NCBI GenBank assembly: GCA_964457585.1
Contig: CAYWFU010000029.1
Location: 1-31,092, forward strand
Length of the DNA: 31,092 bases
Reading direction: 5' to 3'
Source of the DNA: CAYWFU01 sp964457585
GTDB lineage: Bacteria > JACRDZ01
Shown here in pieces: positions 22,674-31,057 of the stretch. Positions within the stretch are counted from its first letter, which is position 1; each line of letters opens with the position of its first letter. Both the position numbers and the translations under genes were made by a program. Below the pieces are notes generated by a model. It saw only the letters and a list, made by a program, of their open reading frames with translations. It was not told the DNA's origin and did no database searches.

Positions 22674-22874
22674 ATGCCTGTAGGTAAAGTAAAATGGTTC
22701 AATGAACGTAAAGGGTTTGGGTTCATTGAGCAAGAGTCTGGTAAGGATGTGTTTGTTCATTTCTCGGCAATTAATGGAAATGGATTCCGAACACTAAAAG
22801 AAGGCCAGCAGGTGAAGTTCGACGTAGTCGAAAGCGAAAAAGGGCAACAAGCTACTAATGTTATTGCTCTCTAA
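22674..22874 (+). CDS. Cold-shock domain protein (CspA family)
   Basis: 66 residues, exactly one cold-shock domain: VGKVKWFNERKGFGFIEQ at the start, RNP1 KGFGFI (13-18) and RNP2 VFVHF (26-30). It binds single-stranded RNA and DNA and acts as an RNA chaperone. GGAGGAGG directly upstream makes a very strong ribosome site 7 bases before ATG 22674. The open frame extends to 22605, but that part overlaps the promoter region and is not coding. The gene is monocistronic, bounded by its own promoter and a terminator. Confidence 0.96.
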   Translation: MPVGKVKWFNERKGFGFIEQESGKDVFVHFSAINGNGFRTLKEGQQVKFDVVESEKGQQATNVIAL

Positions 22875-22900
22875 ATAATTTAAACTTTAATATCACCGAT

Positions 22901-22933
22901 AAAAAAGAGGACAACTATTCCGTCCTCTTTTTT
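22901..22933 (+). terminator. Rho-independent terminator of the cold-shock gene
   Basis: AAAAAAGAGGAC (22901-22912), a 9-base loop, then the perfect complement GTCCTCTTTTTT (22922-22933). The A- and U-runs on either side let it work in both directions. Confidence 0.93.
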
Positions 22934-22990
22934 ATTCGAAATATTCCTTCCCGATAATTCTTCAAAAAAAACTTCAGAAAAAAACATAAA

Positions 22991-24577
22991 ATGGTAAAAA
23001 AAGTAAATAATGAAATTGCCATAAAATCTGTTAAAAATATTAGCCTTTTTACATCAATTAGCCGGGTATTGGGTTATTTTAGATCATTGGCAATTGCAAT
23101 TGCATTTGGTACTGGAATGATTGCCGATGCGTTTTTTATTGCATTCAGATTGCCAAATACTCTTAGAAAACTTCTTGGAGAAGGCGCAATTAACGCTGCG
23201 GTTATACCAATTTTCAGCAGTTTATTGGTTAATAATGACAAAAAAGAAGCTTTCAGGTTTGCCAATAAATTATTCAGTTGTGTTTTTATTATTGTAGGAA
23301 TTCTTACATTATTTACATATATAACTGCTCCATGGATAATCCATATAACTGCTCCGGGATTTGCTTTGTATAAAGAAAAATTAGTTATTGCCACATTTCT
23401 TTTAAGATTTCTTTTCCCCTATATTATATTTATATCTTTAAGTTCAATTGCTATGGGAATATTGAATTCTTTTAAGCATTTCAATATCCCTGCTTTTGCT
23501 CCGATATTATTTAATATTACATTCATTTCCTCGCTTTTATTTATTGCACCTCAACTAGAAAATCCAATTTGGGCAATTATTATTGGAGTATTAATTGGAG
23601 GAGCATGTCAATTAGCAATACATATTTTTGCATTAAAGAAATTCGATTTTAAATTTTCATTTGATCCTGATTTTAAGCATCCATTGGTAAAAAAAACCGG
23701 TCAATTAATCATTCCATCAATTTTTTCTCTGGCAATTACAGAAATAAATATTTTTGTAAATAATATTATAGCATCTTATGAATCCATATCAGGTGTGGGC
23801 GCTATTTCTGCATTATTTTACGCAAATTTTTTAGTTCAATTGCCTCTTGCAATTTTTGCGACTTCAGTTTCTACTGCTTTTTTCCCGGAAATGGCTGATT
23901 ATGCGGCTAAAAAGGATTTATCAGCTTTAAATAAAACTTTTATAAATGCAATGCGTTTATCATTTTTTATTATTCTGCCAGCGTGTATTGGTCTGATAAC
24001 TCTGGCGCATCCTATAACACGCCTTTTATATCAATATGGAAAATTTACGGATTTTTCAACGCAGCAGACAGCATCAGCATTGATAGCATATAGCATAGGA
24101 CTTGCTGCTTTTGCAGGAGTCAAAATTATTGTCCCTGTATTTTATTCATTAGAAGATACAAAAACTCCCGTAAAAATTGGTGGAATCAGCGTTCTTTGTA
24201 ATTTAATATTAAGTATAATTTTTTCTTTTTTATGGAAGCATGTTGGGCTTGCACTTGCAGCATCAGTTTCAGCTTTTTTAAATTTTGGACTCTTATTTTA
24301 CTATTTAGAAAAGAAAATTAAAATATTAGATAAAAAATTATTTTTTAATTCATTGGGGAAAATATTATTAATCACTGCTTTAATGGGTATTGCAGTAAAA
24401 ATAGTATTTAATTTCCTAAATTTATATTTATTTCAAGCCCATGTTTTATCAAAAATTTTATTAGTTGGCGGTTCAATACTCGCAGGACTGATAACTTATT
24501 TTACTATGGCATATATTTTAAAAAATGAAGAATTAACCTGGCTGATTAAATCTGTAAAAAAAAATCCATCCTATTAG
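22991..24577 (+). CDS. murJ: Lipid II flippase MurJ (MviN family)
   Basis: 528 residues with about 14 hydrophobic helices. The N-terminal SISRVLGYFRSLAIAIAFGTGMIADAFFIAFRLPNTLRKLLGEGAINAA region is nearly diagnostic for MurJ, including the conserved R-x-x-R/lysine stretch and GEGA motif. It moves lipid II across the inner membrane for peptidoglycan synthesis, so the host makes a murein wall. There is no clear ribosome site before the ATG, which lies just after the cold-shock terminator (no promoter identified). A long palindromic repeat begins 3 bp after its stop. Confidence 0.96.
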   Translation: MVKKVNNEIAIKSVKNISLFTSISRVLGYFRSLAIAIAFGTGMIADAFFIAFRLPNTLRKLLGEGAINAAVIPIFSSLLVNNDKKEAFRFANKLFSCVFIIVGILTLFTYITAPWIIHITAPGFALYKEKLVIATFLLRFLFPYIIFISLSSIAMGILNSFKHFNIPAFAPILFNITFISSLLFIAPQLENPIWAIIIGVLIGGACQLAIHIFALKKFDFKFSFDPDFKHPLVKKTGQLIIPSIFSLAITEINIFVNNIIASYESISGVGAISALFYANFLVQLPLAIFATSVSTAFFPEMADYAAKKDLSALNKTFINAMRLSFFIILPACIGLITLAHPITRLLYQYGKFTDFSTQQTASALIAYSIGLAAFAGVKIIVPVFYSLEDTKTPVKIGGISVLCNLILSIIFSFLWKHVGLALAASVSAFLNFGLLFYYLEKKIKILDKKLFFNSLGKILLITALMGIAVKIVFNFLNLYLFQAHVLSKILLVGGSILAGLITYFTMAYILKNEELTWLIKSVKKNPSY

Positions 24578-24580
24578 CAG

Positions 24581-24682
24581 CAGTAACTTAAGGCATAAAA
24601 TTGTAGTTGTTCGATTTATCGAACATAAAAGAAGCTTGATAAATCAAGCAACTACAAATAATAAAAAACCCTTAAGTTGCTG
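24581..24682. repeat. ~100-bp nested imperfect palindrome after murJ
   Basis: Outer arms CAGTAACTTAAGG (24581-24593) and CCTTAAGTTGCTG (24670-24682) match at 12 of 13. Inner arms (24601-24620 and 24638-24657, beginning TTGTAGTTG) match at 18 of 20. Each inner arm also contains its own hairpin (GTTCGA/TCGAAC and GCTTGA/TCAAGC), so alternative folds exist. This looks like a palindromic dispersed repeat that may double as a transcription terminator or mRNA 3' stabiliser; a second copy is not in this window. Confidence 0.7.
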
Positions 24683-24754
24683 CCATTAACCTGCTATCCT
24701 ATCAATTTTATATTATAAAACTAACTGATTAATAATCGATTATTATAAAATTAT

Positions 24755-24772
24755 ATTTCACACAATTGTCAC
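24755..24772 (+). promoter_or_regulatory. Pho-box-like repeat upstream of psiE
   Basis: ATTTCAC (24755-24761), 4 bases, then TTGTCAC (24766-24772): two direct heptamers with 11-bp phasing, like the E. coli Pho box (CTGTCAT-N4-CTGTCAC). It lies about 80 bp before the psiE ATG. The match in sequence and phase to the stronger array before pstS supports it; a convincing -10 at the normal distance is not obvious. Confidence 0.5.
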
Positions 24773-24851
24773 AATCCCTCACTTTGTTCGCCACATTATT
24801 ATTTTATATTCTGTTTAGAAAATATATAAAATTTCAAAGGAGGTGATTTAT

Positions 24852-25310
24852 ATGTCATTAGAAGTAATAAAAAATAAATTTGCAAATTTAGATTTTGGAT
24901 CTAATTCTACAAAGTTCTATGAAAAAATAGTGCAAATAATACTTGGTATATTAATTTTAGCAACACTTGCTAGTATGGCATTTGGAACTGCTATAGTTAT
25001 ATCACACCTGAAATTATTATTTACAACGGAAATAGAAAAAGCTCTGCATACAATAATTTTAGATGTACTTACAATACTTGCTGTATTGGAAATTTATAAA
25101 ACAATATTAGCTTATTTTTCAGAAGGAAGAATTAAAGTGACATTTATTTTAGATACTGTGATTGTAACTGTACTGACTGAAATGATTGGTTACTTATTTA
25201 AAGAATTCGATCCATATAAAATTGGCATGATGACAGTGTTGGTACTTATTTTGTGCATAATGAGAATATTTACTGTTAAATATTCTCCTTCAAATGGCGT
25301 GCACGAATAA
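24852..25310 (+). CDS. PsiE-like phosphate-starvation-inducible membrane protein
   Basis: 152 residues with four predicted transmembrane helices (~28-52, 62-85, 92-110 and 120-142). Length, layout and the IVIVTVLTEMIGYLF-type third segment fit the PsiE family, named for phosphate starvation induction in E. coli, whose function is unknown. Start ATG 24852 follows AAAGGAGGTGAT, an almost complete anti-Shine-Dalgarno complement; a GTG at 24843 lies inside that site. It is the first gene of the phosphate block and lies 25 bp before the porin gene. Confidence 0.65.
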   Translation: MSLEVIKNKFANLDFGSNSTKFYEKIVQIILGILILATLASMAFGTAIVISHLKLLFTTEIEKALHTIILDVLTILAVLEIYKTILAYFSEGRIKVTFILDTVIVTVLTEMIGYLFKEFDPYKIGMMTVLVLILCIMRIFTVKYSPSNGVHE

Positions 25311-25335
25311 AAATTTTAAAAAGAAAGGGAAAGAA

Positions 25336-26568
25336 ATGAAAAAGATAATGGTAGTAATAATATTAGCTTTACTTACTGTTCCACAAATTGTTTTTTGCGG
25401 CAGTACGCAAGTTGATGCTTTAATTGAAAAAATGGTGGAAAAAGGAATAATTAATAGAGCGGAAGTTTTAAAATTAAAAGAAGATATTATTGATGATGAA
25501 AAAATAGCAGCAGCAGAAAATATTGATAAAATTTTACCATCATGGGTAAAAAATACAAAATTAAAAGGTGATTTCAGATTTCGTCATCAAAGAGAAAAAG
25601 TAGAAAATTCTACGGAACGTTTTAGAAAGAGAATTCGCTTCAGATTAGGGACAGAAACAAAAGTCAATGATAATGCAAAATTATTTTTTGGTTTTGCAAC
25701 AGGCGGAACCGATCCGCGTTCAACTAATCAAACATTTGAAAATACATTCGAATTAAAAGATATAAGGCTCGATTATGTTTATGCAGAGTTAATTCCTTAC
25801 GAAGGTAAAATTTTAACCTTAGGCAGAATGAAAAATCCTGTTTGGGAACCGGGCGATCTTTTATGGGATACGGATATAAATCCCGAAGGTGCGGCATTGG
25901 CAGTAAAAAACAAATTAGGTTCATCGATTGATATTTATATGAACTCAGGGGTGTTTTTTCTTGACGAAAATAAAGTGGATAAAGATCCATGGATGTTTTT
26001 TGCAGAACCAGGAGTGAAATGGAACATTAATGATGATGTAAATTTAAATATTGCCGCAAGTTACTTTGGATTCGAAAATGTTAAAGGCTATAACCTGGAT
26101 AATTCATCATTTACTAATACTGGCCGAAACAAAGATGCAGCTAAAGATAAGGGATATACCAATGATTATGATGCTTTAAATCCGAATATTGAAATTACTT
26201 TTAAAAATTTGGTAAACGAAATACCTGTTTTTTCAATCTTTGGTGAGCATGTACGCAATAATACTGTTTCCAAAGATAATATTGGTACATTAGCAGGTGT
26301 AAAATTTGGGCACAATAAAATAAATGATGCCGGACAATGGCAGGTTAAATATATGAATAAAAAACTTGAAAAAGATGCGTGGCTCGATACCTTCTCGGAT
26401 TCCGATACTTATGGCGGTAAAACAGGAACAATTGGGAATGAATTTATTTTCTCTCTGGGATTAAGTAAAAATGTTTCTCTTGATATAGATTATTATAATG
26501 TTGATTTAATAAATGATAAATCTAAAACAGAGAATCTTGTTCAAGTGGATTTAAATGTTAAATTTTAA
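25336..26568 (+). CDS. Outer-membrane porin, probably phosphate-responsive
   Basis: 410 residues from ATG 25336 (AAAGGGA upstream). Residues 1-21 are a signal peptide (IMVVIILALLTVPQIVFC). Residues ~25-75 form a helical periplasmic segment (VDALIEKMVEKGIINRAEVLKLKE), as in putative porins anchored by an N-terminal coiled domain. From ~80 on, alternating amphipathic beta-strands form a barrel (KLKGDFRFRHQREK, RIRFRLGTETKV), ending in LVQVDLNVKF with the terminal Phe that BAM recognises. It resembles the putative-porin family. Its place between psiE and pstS suggests a role in phosphate entry. The substrate is inferred, not seen. Confidence 0.82.
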   Translation: MKKIMVVIILALLTVPQIVFCGSTQVDALIEKMVEKGIINRAEVLKLKEDIIDDEKIAAAENIDKILPSWVKNTKLKGDFRFRHQREKVENSTERFRKRIRFRLGTETKVNDNAKLFFGFATGGTDPRSTNQTFENTFELKDIRLDYVYAELIPYEGKILTLGRMKNPVWEPGDLLWDTDINPEGAALAVKNKLGSSIDIYMNSGVFFLDENKVDKDPWMFFAEPGVKWNINDDVNLNIAASYFGFENVKGYNLDNSSFTNTGRNKDAAKDKGYTNDYDALNPNIEITFKNLVNEIPVFSIFGEHVRNNTVSKDNIGTLAGVKFGHNKINDAGQWQVKYMNKKLEKDAWLDTFSDSDTYGGKTGTIGNEFIFSLGLSKNVSLDIDYYNVDLINDKSKTENLVQVDLNVKF

Positions 26569-26623
26569 TTTTACACAATTTTTACATGTTTGTCACAAAA
26601 TTGTCACAATTGTAAGTTATCTT
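26568..26623 (+). promoter_or_regulatory. Array of four 11-bp-phased Pho-box heptamers before pstS, with -10
   Basis: ATTTTAC (26568-26574), TTTTTAC (26579-26585), TTGTCAC (26590-26596) and TTGTCAC (26601-26607) follow one another at exactly 11-bp steps. The last two are identical and match the Pho-box half-site. TATCTT (26618-26623) follows 10 bases after the last heptamer, the geometry of PhoB-activated promoters in which the box replaces the -35. It starts at the very end of the porin gene. Confidence 0.75.
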
Positions 26624-26644
26624 TTAAATGAAAGGAATAAAAAA

Positions 26645-27634
26645 ATGAAAAAACATTTAATATATTTTTTAGTAATATTTGCTGGTCTTTTAAATAATCT
26701 TCATGCAGCAAATAAATTAATAAAAATAGACGGTTCAAGCACAGTGTTCCCAATAACAGAAGCTGTTGCCGAAGAATTTCAAAAGCAGAATAAAGGTATA
26801 AAAGTAATGGTCGGAATATCAGGTACCGGCGGAGGATTTAAAAGATTCGGGCGCGGGGAAATCGATATAAGTGATGCATCAAGACCAATTAAATCCAAAG
26901 AAATTGAAGCCTGCAGGGAAAACAATATTGATTTTATAGAACTTCCGGTTGCTTATGATGGATTATGTGTTGTTGTTAACCCGCAAAATACATGGGTGGA
27001 TTATTTAACTGTGGCAGAGTTGAAAAAAATATGGGATGTCCCTGCACAAAACAAAGTTACAAAATGGAATCAAATAAGACCGGAATTTCCTGCTAAAGAA
27101 ATTCATCTTTTCGGACCGGGTACTGATTCAGGAACATTTGATTATTTTACAGAAGTAATTTGCGGTAAATCCGGTGCCAGCCGCGGCGACTATACTGCAA
27201 GCGAAGATGACAATGTATTGGTTGAAGGAGTAAGTTCTGATATTTCCGGATTGGGTTATTTCGGATTGGCTTATTATGAGCAAAATAAAGATAAGCTTAA
27301 AGTCGTTCCGGTTGATGATCAAAATGATGCGAATGGAAAAGGTCATATCACCCCTACCCTGGAAACCGTAAAAAATAATACATATCAGCCATTATCAAGG
27401 CCAATCTTTATTTATGTCAGCATTAAATCAGCTAGGAAAGAAGAAGTAGCTAAATTTGTTGAATTCTATATTAAAAACGCTCCTGAACTGGTTAAAGAAG
27501 TCGGTTATATACCTTTACCTGCTGATGTTTATGAAGCTGTTTTAACACGTTTTAGAAAACAAATTAAAGGTTCTGTTTTTAAAGATATAAAACCGGGTTT
27601 CAAAATGAAAGATATTTTACTTCTGGAAAAATAA
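26645..27634 (+). CDS. pstS: Phosphate ABC transporter, periplasmic phosphate-binding protein
   Basis: 329 residues. The signal peptide (~1-21) ends at LHA. Phosphate-binding landmarks: DGSSTVFPITEAVAEEF (29-45), GISGTGGGFKRFGRGEIDISDASRPI (~57-82) and GPGTDSGTFDYFTE. PstS captures inorganic phosphate with high affinity and hands it to PstCA. ATG 26645 follows AAAGGA with 8-base spacing; the open frame further upstream overlaps the Pho-box promoter and is not coding. Confidence 0.97.
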   Translation: MKKHLIYFLVIFAGLLNNLHAANKLIKIDGSSTVFPITEAVAEEFQKQNKGIKVMVGISGTGGGFKRFGRGEIDISDASRPIKSKEIEACRENNIDFIELPVAYDGLCVVVNPQNTWVDYLTVAELKKIWDVPAQNKVTKWNQIRPEFPAKEIHLFGPGTDSGTFDYFTEVICGKSGASRGDYTASEDDNVLVEGVSSDISGLGYFGLAYYEQNKDKLKVVPVDDQNDANGKGHITPTLETVKNNTYQPLSRPIFIYVSIKSARKEEVAKFVEFYIKNAPELVKEVGYIPLPADVYEAVLTRFRKQIKGSVFKDIKPGFKMKDILLLEK

Positions 27635-27637
27635 GAA

Positions 27638-28531
27638 ATGAATAAAAAATTATTTATAAAAATTAAAGAATCACTGATTGAGAGGCTATTTTTTATGTCT
27701 AGCCTCTTATCGGTTTTCATAACACTCGGAATAATTTTGATTTTATCTTATGAAACTTTCTATTTTTTTAAAGAAGTATCAATAATAGATTTTTTTACCG
27801 ATACGGAGTGGACACCGCTTTTTATCAATAAGCATTTTGGGATTTTACCTTTAATCAGCGGAACATTTCTAACAACTTTTATTGCAATATTGGTAGCAAT
27901 ACCGATAGGACTTACGAGTGCTGTTTATCTCAGTGAATATGCTTCACCCAAAACAAGAGATATTATAAAGCCATTGATGGAATTGATGGCGGGCATTCCT
28001 ACGGTTGTTTACGGTTATTTTGGACTTTTATTTGTAACGCCTTTCTTGAAAAAATTTGTTCCGGATTTAAGCGGTTTTAATTCATTATCAGCAGGGATTG
28101 TCATGGGAATAATGATAATTCCGATCATATCTTCTCTCAGCGAAGATGCAATGCATTCTGTCCCAATGGGATTACGCGAAGGAGGTTATGCTCTTGGCTC
28201 TACAAGACTACAGGTAGCTTTCAAAATTGTGGTGCCAGGCGCTTTCTCCGGGATAGTTGCTTCATTTATATTGGGCATATCAAGAGCTATCGGAGAAACA
28301 ATGATAGTTGCAATAGCGGCAGGGCAGCAGCCGCGATTAACATTAGATCCGAGAGTTCCGATAGAAACAATTACTGCTTATATTGTTCAGGTAAGCATGG
28401 GTGATGTCCCTTATGGAACATTGGAATATCGCACTATTTTTGTGTGTGGAATGTCTTTATTTATTATTACTTTTATTTTAAATATTGTCAGCTTCAAGCT
28501 GAAAAAACGATTCAGGGAAATATATGAATAA
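27638..28531 (+). CDS. pstC: Phosphate ABC transporter permease PstC
   Basis: 297 residues with six transmembrane helices. The cytoplasmic EAA-like loop is GLREGGYALGSTRLQVAFKIV (near ~180-200), where permeases contact the ATPase. GIPTVVYGYFGLLFVTP and SRAIGETMIVAIAAG are typical PstC segments. It follows pstS by 3 bp and overlaps pstA by 8 bp. With PstA it forms the phosphate channel in the inner membrane. Confidence 0.96.
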   Translation: MNKKLFIKIKESLIERLFFMSSLLSVFITLGIILILSYETFYFFKEVSIIDFFTDTEWTPLFINKHFGILPLISGTFLTTFIAILVAIPIGLTSAVYLSEYASPKTRDIIKPLMELMAGIPTVVYGYFGLLFVTPFLKKFVPDLSGFNSLSAGIVMGIMIIPIISSLSEDAMHSVPMGLREGGYALGSTRLQVAFKIVVPGAFSGIVASFILGISRAIGETMIVAIAAGQQPRLTLDPRVPIETITAYIVQVSMGDVPYGTLEYRTIFVCGMSLFIITFILNIVSFKLKKRFREIYE

Positions 28532-29453
28532 TTTAAAATTGAACGCATATAATAAAATTTTAAAAAAATTTATGGATAAATGTTTTATAGTATTGGGTTT
28601 ATTATCCTGTTTGTTCGGAATAATTATTCTTGGAATTTTAATATTTAGTATTTTTGTTGATGCTTTACCAAGGCTAAACATAAATTTTTTAACAAGTTTT
28701 CCGTCCCGTAAACCCGAACAAGCCGGGATTCTTTCAGCATGGGTTGGAACAACCTGGATTATAATTTTCACTATAATAATTTCGATCCCGCTCGGAATAT
28801 CTTCGGGTATTTATCTGGAAGAATATGCTGAGAAAAATTTTCTAACGGATTTTATTGAAATTAATATTGCAAATCTTGCAGGTGTTCCTTCAATAATTTA
28901 CGGACTTTTAGGATTAGGCTTATTTGTACAAATTTTCAAATTAGAAAATAGTATTTTGGCAGGAAGCCTTACGTTGGTACTGTTGATTTTGCCGATGATA
29001 ATAGTTTCAACACGCGAAGCACTAAGAGCTGTTCCGTTTTCCATTCGTGAAGCATCTTATGCTTTAGGCGCATCCAGATGGCAGACCATCAAATATCAAA
29101 TTCTTCCTGCAGCAATGGGAAATATATTTACAGGTATTATACTTGGAATATCGCGGGCAATTGGAGAAACAGCTCCGCTTATTACAATCGGCGCATTGAC
29201 TTATATTGCTTTCTTGCCTCAAACGCCGGTAATATTTACAAATACATTTCCTTTTATAAATTTCAGTTTGAATGGATTATTTGATTCTTTTACTGTTCTT
29301 CCCATTCAAATATTTAATTGGATATCAAGACCTCAGAAAGGATTTTATAATAATGCCGCAGCAGGAATTATTGTTTTACTTTGTATTTCTGTTTTGTTAA
29401 ACAGTATTGCAATTATTTTGAGATATAAATATCAAAAAAGGATAAAATGGTAA
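28524..29453 (+). CDS. pstA: Phosphate ABC transporter permease PstA
   Basis: 309 residues with six transmembrane helices. Conserved parts: GIYLEEYAEKNF, NLAGVPSIIYGLLGLGLF, the EAA-like loop REASYALGASRWQTIKYQIL, and SRAIGETAPLITIGALTYI. AGGGA stands 5 bases before its ATG, inside pstC. It pairs with PstC in the membrane and overlaps pstB by 7 bp at its end. Confidence 0.96.
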   Translation: MNNLKLNAYNKILKKFMDKCFIVLGLLSCLFGIIILGILIFSIFVDALPRLNINFLTSFPSRKPEQAGILSAWVGTTWIIIFTIIISIPLGISSGIYLEEYAEKNFLTDFIEINIANLAGVPSIIYGLLGLGLFVQIFKLENSILAGSLTLVLLILPMIIVSTREALRAVPFSIREASYALGASRWQTIKYQILPAAMGNIFTGIILGISRAIGETAPLITIGALTYIAFLPQTPVIFTNTFPFINFSLNGLFDSFTVLPIQIFNWISRPQKGFYNNAAAGIIVLLCISVLLNSIAIILRYKYQKRIKW

Positions 29454-30235
29454 CAAAAAATAAAGAAAGATTCATAATGAAAGATAAAGAAATAAAAATC
29501 AAAGCTGAAAATGTAAGTTTTTTTTATGGCGAAAAAAAAGTTTTAAACAATATAAATTTAGATATTTACAAAAATACCGTAACTGCCATTATTGGTCCTT
29601 CAGGCTGTGGAAAATCAACATTTATAAGATTGTTAAATCGTATGAATGAGCTTGTTCCGGGTTCACGAATGGAAGGGAAAATTAATCTGGATAATCAAAG
29701 TATTTTAGAAATTGATCCGATAGAAATCAGACGCAAAGTCGGAATGGTATTTCAAAAGCCAAATCCATTTCCAAAAAGTATATTCGAAAATATTCGTTAT
29801 GGCATGATTGTAAATGGAATAAAAGATAAAAAAATTATTGAACAAAAAGTTATTGAATCGTTAAATAAAGCCGCTCTCTGGGATGAAATCAAAGACAGAT
29901 TGCATGAAAATGCTTTAAAACTTTCAGGCGGGCAACAGCAAAGACTATGCATAGCACGCTGCCTTGCAATTGAATCAGAGGTTATTTTATTTGACGAACC
30001 ATGTGCAAGTCTTGATCCTATTTCAACAAGTAAAATTGAAGAACTTATTCTTAAATTAAAAAAAAATTATACTATTATTATTGTTACTCATAATATGCAG
30101 CAGGCAGCAAGAGTTTCAGATTATACTAGCTTTTTCTACTTAGGAGACTTGATTGAATTTGGAAAAACACAAAGTATATTTACTGCTCCGCAGAATAAAA
30201 AAACAGAAGATTATGTTACAGGAAGGTTTGGATGA
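29447..30235 (+). CDS. pstB: Phosphate ABC transporter ATP-binding protein PstB
   Basis: 262 residues. Walker A GPSGCGKST (50-58), Q-loop VFQKPNPFPKSI (~101-112), ABC signature LSGGQQQR (159-166), Walker B ILFDEP (180-185), then the D-loop ASLDP and H-loop VTHNMQQ. It powers phosphate import through PstCA. I kept ATG 29447 since AAGGA is 4 bases upstream; an in-frame ATG at 29477 would lose a short N-terminal extension not needed for the fold. Two hairpins follow the gene before phoU. Confidence 0.97.
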   Translation: MVTKNKERFIMKDKEIKIKAENVSFFYGEKKVLNNINLDIYKNTVTAIIGPSGCGKSTFIRLLNRMNELVPGSRMEGKINLDNQSILEIDPIEIRRKVGMVFQKPNPFPKSIFENIRYGMIVNGIKDKKIIEQKVIESLNKAALWDEIKDRLHENALKLSGGQQQRLCIARCLAIESEVILFDEPCASLDPISTSKIEELILKLKKNYTIIIVTHNMQQAARVSDYTSFFYLGDLIEFGKTQSIFTAPQNKKTEDYVTGRFG

Positions 30236-30253
30236 GAATGTAAAAAATGAAGA

Positions 30254-30282
30254 ACCCTGTGGCAGTCTGAGAGCCACAGGGT
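30254..30282 (+). other. Perfect 10-bp hairpin between pstB and phoU (first of two)
   Basis: ACCCTGTGGC (30254-30263), a 9-base loop AGTCTGAGA, and GCCACAGGGT (30273-30282). There is no U-tract, so it is not a standard terminator. It may reduce read-through to phoU, block 3' exonuclease on pst mRNA, or be a dispersed palindromic repeat. Confidence 0.75.
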
Positions 30283-30321
30283 ATCTTCTGTCTCTGATAG
30301 GAATATTTTATATTTATATTT

Positions 30322-30365
30322 GTGCCAATTCATCCCTGCAGTAAACTGCAGGGTATTCTTGGCAC
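30322..30365 (+). other. Long nested hairpin just upstream of phoU (second of two)
   Basis: The inner stem is CCCTGCAG (30334-30341), loop TAAA, CTGCAGGG (30346-30353), perfect over 8 bp. The outer stem GTGCCAA (30322-30328) and TTGGCAC (30359-30365) is also perfect, separated from the inner by symmetrical 5-base internal loops. It ends 10 bases before the phoU ribosome site. It is a strong candidate for an RNA element or a REP-like palindrome. Confidence 0.75.
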
Positions 30366-30388
30366 TTCCAGATAAAGAGGAAATAAAA

Positions 30389-31057
30389 ATGGAAAGATAT
30401 TTTGACGAAGAATTAAAAAATTTAAAAACTAAAATATTATCTATGGGAAGCCTGGTTGAATCTATGGTTTACAATGCTATTGATATTTTTGATAAAAATA
30501 CTGTACAAAATACTGATAATATTTATGAACAAGAAAAAAAAGTAAATTTATTCCATCTGCAAATTGATGAGTTTTGTATAGAACTTATTGCCTTACGCCA
30601 GCCAATGGCATCCGATTTACGCTTTATAACAACTGTTATGAAGATTAATAATGAGCTTGAACGAATTGGCGATCAAGCAATAAATATTGTCCAGAATACA
30701 GAAAAAATGTTTGGAAAGCCTGATAATGATATTGCTCTGGATATAAAAAAAATGACAAAAATCGTAAAAGATATGGTAACAGGAGCATTAGATGCATTTG
30801 TAAAAAACGATTCAGAATATGCGCAAAAAATACTTCTTCAAGATGATACTGTTGATAAATATAAAGCGGAAATGTTTATAAAACTTCTCAATAAATTAAA
30901 TGCTCACGCTAATGATAATATAAATCGCACTGTTGATTTAATTCTAATAACACGAAACCTTGAAAAAATAGCAGATCATGCAACAAATATCTGTGAAGAT
31001 GTAATATTTATGGTACTTGGGAAGGATATTCGGCATTATAAACCCGTTGCGTCATAA
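30389..31057 (+). CDS. phoU: Phosphate-specific transport system accessory protein PhoU
   Basis: 222 residues, two PhoU helical-bundle repeats: the metal-binding motif ELERIGDQAINI (~85-100) and, in the second half, NLEKIADHATNICEDVIF (~190-207). PhoU shuts the Pho response when phosphate is plentiful by linking the Pst transporter to the PhoR kinase. ATG 30389 follows AGAGGA 7 bases upstream. The open frame reaches 30320 but crosses the second hairpin and is not coding. No phoB or phoR is in this window. Confidence 0.96.
   Translation: MERYFDEELKNLKTKILSMGSLVESMVYNAIDIFDKNTVQNTDNIYEQEKKVNLFHLQIDEFCIELIALRQPMASDLRFITTVMKINNELERIGDQAINIVQNTEKMFGKPDNDIALDIKKMTKIVKDMVTGALDAFVKNDSEYAQKILLQDDTVDKYKAEMFIKLLNKLNAHANDNINRTVDLILITRNLEKIADHATNICEDVIFMVLGKDIRHYKPVAS

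Noticed and set aside
30320..30388. N-terminal extension of PhoU by 23 residues
   Set aside because: It would be translated through the nested hairpin, lacks a ribosome site, and the family starts at MERYFDEEL.
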